NCBI GenBank assembly: GCA_900314825.1
Contig: OMWS01000003.1
Coordinates: 23,420 to 87,419 of the forward strand
Length of the DNA: 64,000 bases
Direction of reading: 5' to 3'
Source: an uncultured Veillonellaceae bacterium
GTDB taxonomy: Bacteria; Bacillota; Negativicutes; Selenomonadales; Selenomonadaceae
Of this stretch, positions 60,085 to 64,000 are shown piece after piece (positions within the stretch are counted from its first letter, which is position 1; each line of letters opens with the position of its first letter). Below the pieces are notes generated by a model, which saw only the letters and a program-made list of their open reading frames with translations, made no database searches and had not been told where the DNA came from. The translations under genes and the position numbers were made by a program.

Positions 60085-61032
60085 ATGGGAAAAGTCATGG
60101 CGCTTTGCATGAGCGAGAAGCGCGGGACACTCAAGACGGCGCACGACACAGCGTGCTTCATCACGGAGTGGGGCATCGACGGCGACGCGCATGCGGGCAA
60201 CTGGCATCGACAGGTCAGTCTCTTAGGGCTGGCGGAGATTGAAGCATTCCGCGCGAAAGGCGCAAATGTGGCATTCGGTGCGTTCGGCGAGAACATCGTC
60301 GCGGATGGCTTCACATTCCGCACGCTTCCGGTCGGCACGCGGCTCGTCTGCGGCGAGGTCGTGCTCGAGATCACGCAGATCGGCAAAAAATGTCATTCGC
60401 ATTGTGAAATCTACAAGCAGGTCGGCGACTGCATCATGCCGCGCGAAGGCGTGTTCGCCCGCGTGCTGCATGGCGGCGAAATCCATGTCGGCGACGAGCT
60501 TACGTTGCTTGAGGGAACGATGGAACGCGATGCGGCCGTGCTGACGCTCAGCGACAAAGGCGCACGCGGCGAGCGAAAGGACACGAGCGGGCCGGCGGTG
60601 GCTGCGATGCTGGAGGAAGCAGGCTACACCGTTCGAGCACAAGATCTTCTTGCCGACGACCAAGAAGCGATGGAAGCGCAGTTGACGGCATACATCGAGC
60701 GCGGCATCGGGCTCGTCTGCACGACGGGCGGCACGGGCTTCGCGCCGCGCGACGTCACGCCCGAGGCGACCATCGCCGTCAGCGAGCGCCTCGCGCCCGG
60801 TATCGCCGAGGCCATGCGCATGAAGTCGCTCGCCGTCACGGATCGCGCGATGCTGAGCCGCGCCACGGCCGGGCTCGCACGCCATACGCTCATCGTGAAT
60901 CTCCCGGGCAGCGAGCGCGGCGCGAAAGAATGCCTCGGCTTTGTGCTGCCGACGCTCGCGCACGGGATTTCTCTCCTGCGCGGGGAGACGGGCGAGTGCG
61001 GCCACGACCATCGCCACGGGCTGGGCTCATGA
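60085..61032 (+). CDS. MOSC domain-MogA/MoaB fusion protein
   Basis: A 315-residue two-domain protein. Residues about 1-145 are a MOSC domain (GDAHAGNWHRQVSLLG, FGENIVADG, then GKKCHSHCEIYKQVGDCIMP with conserved Cys). Residues about 150-305 are a MogA/MoaB domain (AAVLTLSDKGARGERKDTSG, TTGGTGFAPRDVTPEAT). The second domain adenylates molybdopterin; MOSC domains handle sulfur or the finished cofactor. The C-terminus is His-rich (ECGHDHRHG). The start at 60085 has GGGAGG seven bases upstream. It overlaps the next gene by four bases. Confidence 0.9.
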   Translation: MGKVMALCMSEKRGTLKTAHDTACFITEWGIDGDAHAGNWHRQVSLLGLAEIEAFRAKGANVAFGAFGENIVADGFTFRTLPVGTRLVCGEVVLEITQIGKKCHSHCEIYKQVGDCIMPREGVFARVLHGGEIHVGDELTLLEGTMERDAAVLTLSDKGARGERKDTSGPAVAAMLEEAGYTVRAQDLLADDQEAMEAQLTAYIERGIGLVCTTGGTGFAPRDVTPEATIAVSERLAPGIAEAMRMKSLAVTDRAMLSRATAGLARHTLIVNLPGSERGAKECLGFVLPTLAHGISLLRGETGECGHDHRHGLGS

Positions 61033-62126
61033 AGCCGCAGGAGCTCACGCTCGTCATCGCGGCGGGCGGGAAGTCCTCGCGGATGGGGAAGGATAAGCGC
61101 TTTTTGGAGCTCGACGGAGAGACGTTGCTCGAACGCATGATGAAGAAGGGCAGAGAGCTGCCGTTTGCTCGGCGAGTGTTATCTGTTGCCGAACAAGATG
61201 GGCGCATTTGTGAGTTGGCAGAACGCTTCCATTATCAACTCGTGTCCGATGAATTTGCGGACTGCGGCCCTGCTGAATCTTTGCGCCGTGCCTTGTGCGT
61301 TGCAACAACGCAATGGATTCTTTTTGTCAGCGCCGATCAACCGTTTCTTGATTTGAGCGTGTTGCTTGCGCAATTATGTCCTGCGACGCAAGACGTTGTA
61401 GCCATCGTGCCAGAGACGCAGCGCCGTCAATATCTGGCGGGGCTCTATCACAAGTCGTTGCTTCCTGAGTTAACGCGCGGTATCACAAACGGCGAACGCC
61501 GCCTGCACACGTTGATTCCAGAAGAGCACACGCAATTTATTTCATTCCCGCCATCTACGCATCCGGACGCGTTGTTCTTCAATGTCAACACGCCCGCCGA
61601 TTTTCTTCTGGCGCAGGGACGCGTTGCAAACGAAGGACGTAACGTCCCTGTCGTGACGATTACCGCGCCTGCGTCGAACACGGGCAAGACGACGTTTTTG
61701 GAGCGGATTTTGCAACGCCTCTCGGACGATGGCATCCGCGCCGGCGTCGTGAAGGGGGACGCGCATGGCTATCAATTCGATCCCGAGGGCAAGGACAGCG
61801 CGCGCTTCCTGGCTTCTGGCGCGGAGGCCGTCGCCGTCGTCTCGCCGGACGGCTATTTCATCGAACAGCGGACGGCTGCGCGACGCGACCTGCTCGATGT
61901 TGCGGCGAAATTCGACGGTGTCGATCTCGTCCTCATCGAGAGCCGCGCGCACGGCACGTTCCCGGCGCTCGCAATCTGGCGCGGCCTCGGCGACAAGACG
62001 CCGCCGGACATTGCTGTCGCGCAGTTCACGAGCGAGCCGGACGCGGAACATCCGCCCGTTCCTGTTTACGACATCAATGACATTGACGCTGCCGTGAAGC
62101 TCGTGCGCTTCCTTTGCAACATGTGA
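61029..62126 (+). CDS. MobA-MobB fusion: molybdenum cofactor guanylyltransferase with GTPase-like domain
   Basis: A 365-residue fusion. The N-terminal about 190 residues are MobA-like (LVIAAGGKSSRMGKDKRFLE, FVSADQPFLDL, FNVNTPADF). From about 205 a MobB domain has the P-loop TITAPASNTGKTTFLERIL (core ASNTGKTT), GVVKGDAHGYQFDPEGKDSA and a VLIESRAHGTFPAL strand. MobA links GMP to the cofactor to give bis-MGD; MobB binds GTP and assists. The presence of MobA implies bis-MGD enzymes in this organism. The start overlaps the preceding stop (ATGA). It is the last gene of the operon. Confidence 0.92.
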   Translation: MKPQELTLVIAAGGKSSRMGKDKRFLELDGETLLERMMKKGRELPFARRVLSVAEQDGRICELAERFHYQLVSDEFADCGPAESLRRALCVATTQWILFVSADQPFLDLSVLLAQLCPATQDVVAIVPETQRRQYLAGLYHKSLLPELTRGITNGERRLHTLIPEEHTQFISFPPSTHPDALFFNVNTPADFLLAQGRVANEGRNVPVVTITAPASNTGKTTFLERILQRLSDDGIRAGVVKGDAHGYQFDPEGKDSARFLASGAEAVAVVSPDGYFIEQRTAARRDLLDVAAKFDGVDLVLIESRAHGTFPALAIWRGLGDKTPPDIAVAQFTSEPDAEHPPVPVYDINDIDAAVKLVRFLCNM

Positions 62127-62138
62127 ATCGGACAGGGA

Positions 62139-62515
62139 TTACAGATGATTCAGGCGGTACTGTTTTGGCGTCTCGCCCGTTTTCGCCTGGAAGGATTTGC
62201 CGAACAGGCTGAAATGATGAAAGCCGACGGCCTCGGCGATGCTTGAAATCGGTTCATTCGTCTGGCGCAGGAGCAGCGCGGCTTGTTCGAGGCGGTATTC
62301 GATGCGTGAAATCATGCTACGAGACGCAGAAACAGATCATGCTCGCGCATACCGGAATCGACAAAGACCTTTGCGGCAAATGCTTCGCTGTCTGCCGGTA
62401 TACGCAACAATCCTTGAAGAAACAAAGCGCGTGCATCGCGACGGCGTGATTGCATCGGAGGGGAATCGCCATGACACGAGACGAAATGGTGAAAGATTTG
62501 CCAGACGCGGGACAA
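62139..62515 (-). pseudogene. Decayed AraC-family regulator
   Basis: On the minus strand, 62315-62139 encodes ISRIEYRLEQAALLLRQTNE, then PISSIAEAVGFHHFSLFGKS and FQAKTGETPKQYRLNHL before a stop: the second HTH of an AraC regulator and nothing before it. Upstream, in another frame (62515-62312), lies a helical fragment (ALFLQGLLRIPADSEAFAAK) that ends in a stop. The first HTH is missing between them. So a deletion and frameshift have broken the gene. It fills most of the 530-base gap between the mobAB gene and the glycosylase gene; nothing else was seen there. Confidence 0.72.
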
Positions 62516-62659
62516 GCGCTATCATGACGTATTTTTCCTCGCTGTCAAGAGCACGCGGATTGTCTGTCATCCCGACTGTCCGTCACGCGCGCCGCTTGAG
62601 CGGGTTTCACGCATAAGTTCTTTGTTTTGTGAACGCGTTCGCGAGAAGGTGAGGAACAC

Positions 62660-63310
62660 GTGTATTTCCAATATGACGAGACGGCAACAGACTATCTGAA
62701 GCGCAAAGACAAGAAGCTCGGCGCGGTCATCGACACGCTTGGCCACATCGACCGCGCCGTCGATACGGACTTGTTCGCGGCCGTCGTGCATCATATCATC
62801 GGCCAGCAGATTTCGACGAAGGCGCAGCAGACGCTGTGGCAGAGGATGCAGGCCGGGCTCGGCACGGTGACGGCGGAGACGCTGCTCGCGGCGGGGCGTG
62901 AAAAGATTCAATCATTCGGCACGACGTTCAAGAAAGCGGATTACATTCTTGCGTTCGCACAAAAAGTGCACGACGGTTCCTTTGATATTGCTGCCGTTGA
63001 ACGCATGACGGACGAAGAAGCAATCGCCGCGCTCATCGCGCTGCCGGGCATCGGCGTCTGGACGGCGGAGATGCTGCTGCTCTTCTGCCTCCAGCGGCCG
63101 GACATCTTGAGCTACGGCGACCTCGCGATCCTGCGCGGCATGCGCATGGTGTATCATCATCGGAAGATTGACAAGAAAAAGTTTGAAATGTACCGCCGCC
63201 GCTTGAGCCCGTACGGCAGCGTCGCGAGCCTGTATTTTTGGGCCGTCGCGGGCGGCGCGATCCCTGGCATGAAAGATTATGCGCCTGCGAAGAAAAAGGA
63301 GAAGCGATAA
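62660..63310 (+). CDS. DNA-3-methyladenine glycosylase (AlkA-like HhH-GPD)
   Basis: A 216-residue base-excision glycosylase. It has FAAVVHHIIGQQISTKAQQT (residues about 41-60), the helix-hairpin-helix LIALPGIGVWTAEMLLLFCL (about 127-146), and the catalytic Asp in ILSYGDLAILRGM. No four-cysteine cluster is present, so it is AlkA-type rather than Nth/MutY. It removes alkylated purines. The start is GTG 62660, after GGTGAGG. The basic tail (KKKEKR) ends one base before the ogt gene, which repairs the O6-methylguanine side of the same damage. Confidence 0.9.
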   Translation: MYFQYDETATDYLKRKDKKLGAVIDTLGHIDRAVDTDLFAAVVHHIIGQQISTKAQQTLWQRMQAGLGTVTAETLLAAGREKIQSFGTTFKKADYILAFAQKVHDGSFDIAAVERMTDEEAIAALIALPGIGVWTAEMLLLFCLQRPDILSYGDLAILRGMRMVYHHRKIDKKKFEMYRRRLSPYGSVASLYFWAVAGGAIPGMKDYAPAKKKEKR

Positions 63311-63311
63311 G

Positions 63312-63845
63312 ATGCAGTACACGAGCACGTACGAGTCGCCGCTCGGCAGAATCTTGCTCGCGGCCGATGACGAAGGGCTGACGGGCCTCTGGTTCGACAA
63401 GGAAAAATATTACGCGCTGAATCTCGCGCCAGAGCACGAGCCGAAGGAAACGTCGGCCATCAAGGAAACAAAGCGATGGCTCGACGTGTATTTCTCGGGC
63501 AAGCAGCCGGATTTCTTTCCGCCCATCCATATGATCGGTTCCGCGTTCCAGCGCGATGTCTGGAACATTCTGCTGGCCATTCCGTATGGCAAGACGACGA
63601 CGTATGGCGCAATCGCGCAGCAGCTTGCAAAGCAGCGCGGCCTTATGCGCATGTCAGCGCAAGCCGTCGGCGGTGCTGTCGGGCACAATGAAATCTCGAT
63701 CATTATTCCCTGCCATCGCGTCGTCGGCAAAAATGGCAGCCTCACGGGCTATGCCGGCGGCATTGACAAGAAGACGTATCTCCTGAAGCTCGAGGGCGGA
63801 TATCAGGAAACGTTCTTCGTGCCGAAACACAGCACGGCGCCTTGA
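63312..63845 (+). CDS. ogt: Methylated-DNA--protein-cysteine methyltransferase
   Basis: A 177-residue suicide enzyme of normal length. The active-site cysteine is in IIIPCHRVVGKNGSLTGYAG (PCHRV), the DNA-binding helix region is YGAIAQQLAKQRGLMRMSAQ, and QRDVWNILLAIPYGKTTTYG precedes it. It transfers methyl groups from O6-methylguanine to itself. It starts one base after the alkA-like stop, so the two form an alkylation-repair operon. An in-frame upstream start inside that gene was not used. Confidence 0.94.
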   Translation: MQYTSTYESPLGRILLAADDEGLTGLWFDKEKYYALNLAPEHEPKETSAIKETKRWLDVYFSGKQPDFFPPIHMIGSAFQRDVWNILLAIPYGKTTTYGAIAQQLAKQRGLMRMSAQAVGGAVGHNEISIIIPCHRVVGKNGSLTGYAGGIDKKTYLLKLEGGYQETFFVPKHSTAP

Positions 63846-63940
63846 ATGATTGCGTTAAAGGTGATGACACCATTCAAGAGAACATAGGGGCAACACAAAA
63901 CGAAGGGGCTGTTGCATTTACTGGAACGGTTTCATAAGAC

Positions 63941-64000
63941 TGCCGTTCGTAACGCTTACAGCAGGCTCTCCCTCTGGGAGAGCTGGCGCGCGTAGCGCGA
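63941..64000. repeat. Palindromic intergenic repeat, family C, copy 3 (cut by window end)
   Basis: TGCCGTTCGTAACGCTTACA then GCAGGCTCTCCCTCTGGGAG agree with the left end of the family C copies in layout and partly in sequence. The rest lies beyond the window. Confidence 0.6.

Overview
The window is a 64 kb stretch of a GC-rich bacterial chromosome with dense, mostly plus-strand operons, strong Shine-Dalgarno sites and frequent ATGA start/stop overlaps. Firmicutes-type traits (flagellar order flgM-flgN-flgK-flgL-yviE-fliW-csrA, LevR/sigma-54 control of a mannose-family PTS, GlpABC plus GlpK/GlpF, NupC/Pdp/Cdd nucleoside salvage) combined with the base composition suggest a motile, anaerobic member of the Negativicutes, probably Selenomonas-like. 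The taxon is an inference; no rRNA or tRNA gene is in the window.

Layout: (1) 1-3.7 kb, a four-gene plus-strand cluster (sulfatase-superfamily protein cut by the window start, HAD phosphatase, sugar-type nucleotidyltransferase, methyltransferase), probably for decorating a surface or lipid molecule. (2) 3.7-10.4 kb, an MscS channel, a GNAT acetyltransferase and an esterase, then an accessory patch: helicase-HNH protein, unknown partner, RelE/ParE-type toxin-antitoxin pair and XRE regulator. (3) 10.5-19.7 kb, glycerol catabolism: glpABC, an orphan PTS IIB, glpK, glpF, and a second GlpK-like protein that has lost catalytic residues and sits behind its own promoter and a terminator-like leader. 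(4) 20.3-25.8 kb, deoxynucleoside salvage (deoC, deoB, pdp, cdd, nupC), interrupted by palindromic intergenic repeats. (5) 25.8-33 kb, comF, a candidate structured ncRNA of about 465 nt with its own promoter and terminator, ilvBN, and an operon of small HMA-like proteins with an unusual P-type ATPase. (6) 33-42.9 kb, late flagellar genes (yvyF, flgM, two FlgN-like proteins, flgK, flgL, yviE, fliW, csrA, flaG, fliD, fliS, a FliT-like gene). (7) 43-48.7 kb, LevR-type activator, a sigma-54 promoter and a mannose-family PTS (IIA, IIB, IIC, IID) in which IIC carries a frameshifting deletion; then pfkA. (8) 50-53.2 kb, two membrane diguanylate cyclases. (9) 53.2-62.1 kb, molybdate uptake and molybdenum cofactor synthesis: modABC and moaC on the minus strand, and a Moco-riboswitch-led operon (molybdopterin-binding protein, moeA, moaA, MOSC-Mog fusion, MobA-MobB fusion) on the plus strand. 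(10) 62.1-64 kb, a decayed AraC regulator and two alkylation-repair genes.

Three families of palindromic non-coding repeats lie between operons. One copy has another element inserted in it, with 15-bp terminal inverted repeats and a 10-bp target duplication. No CRISPR array, rRNA or tRNA was seen.
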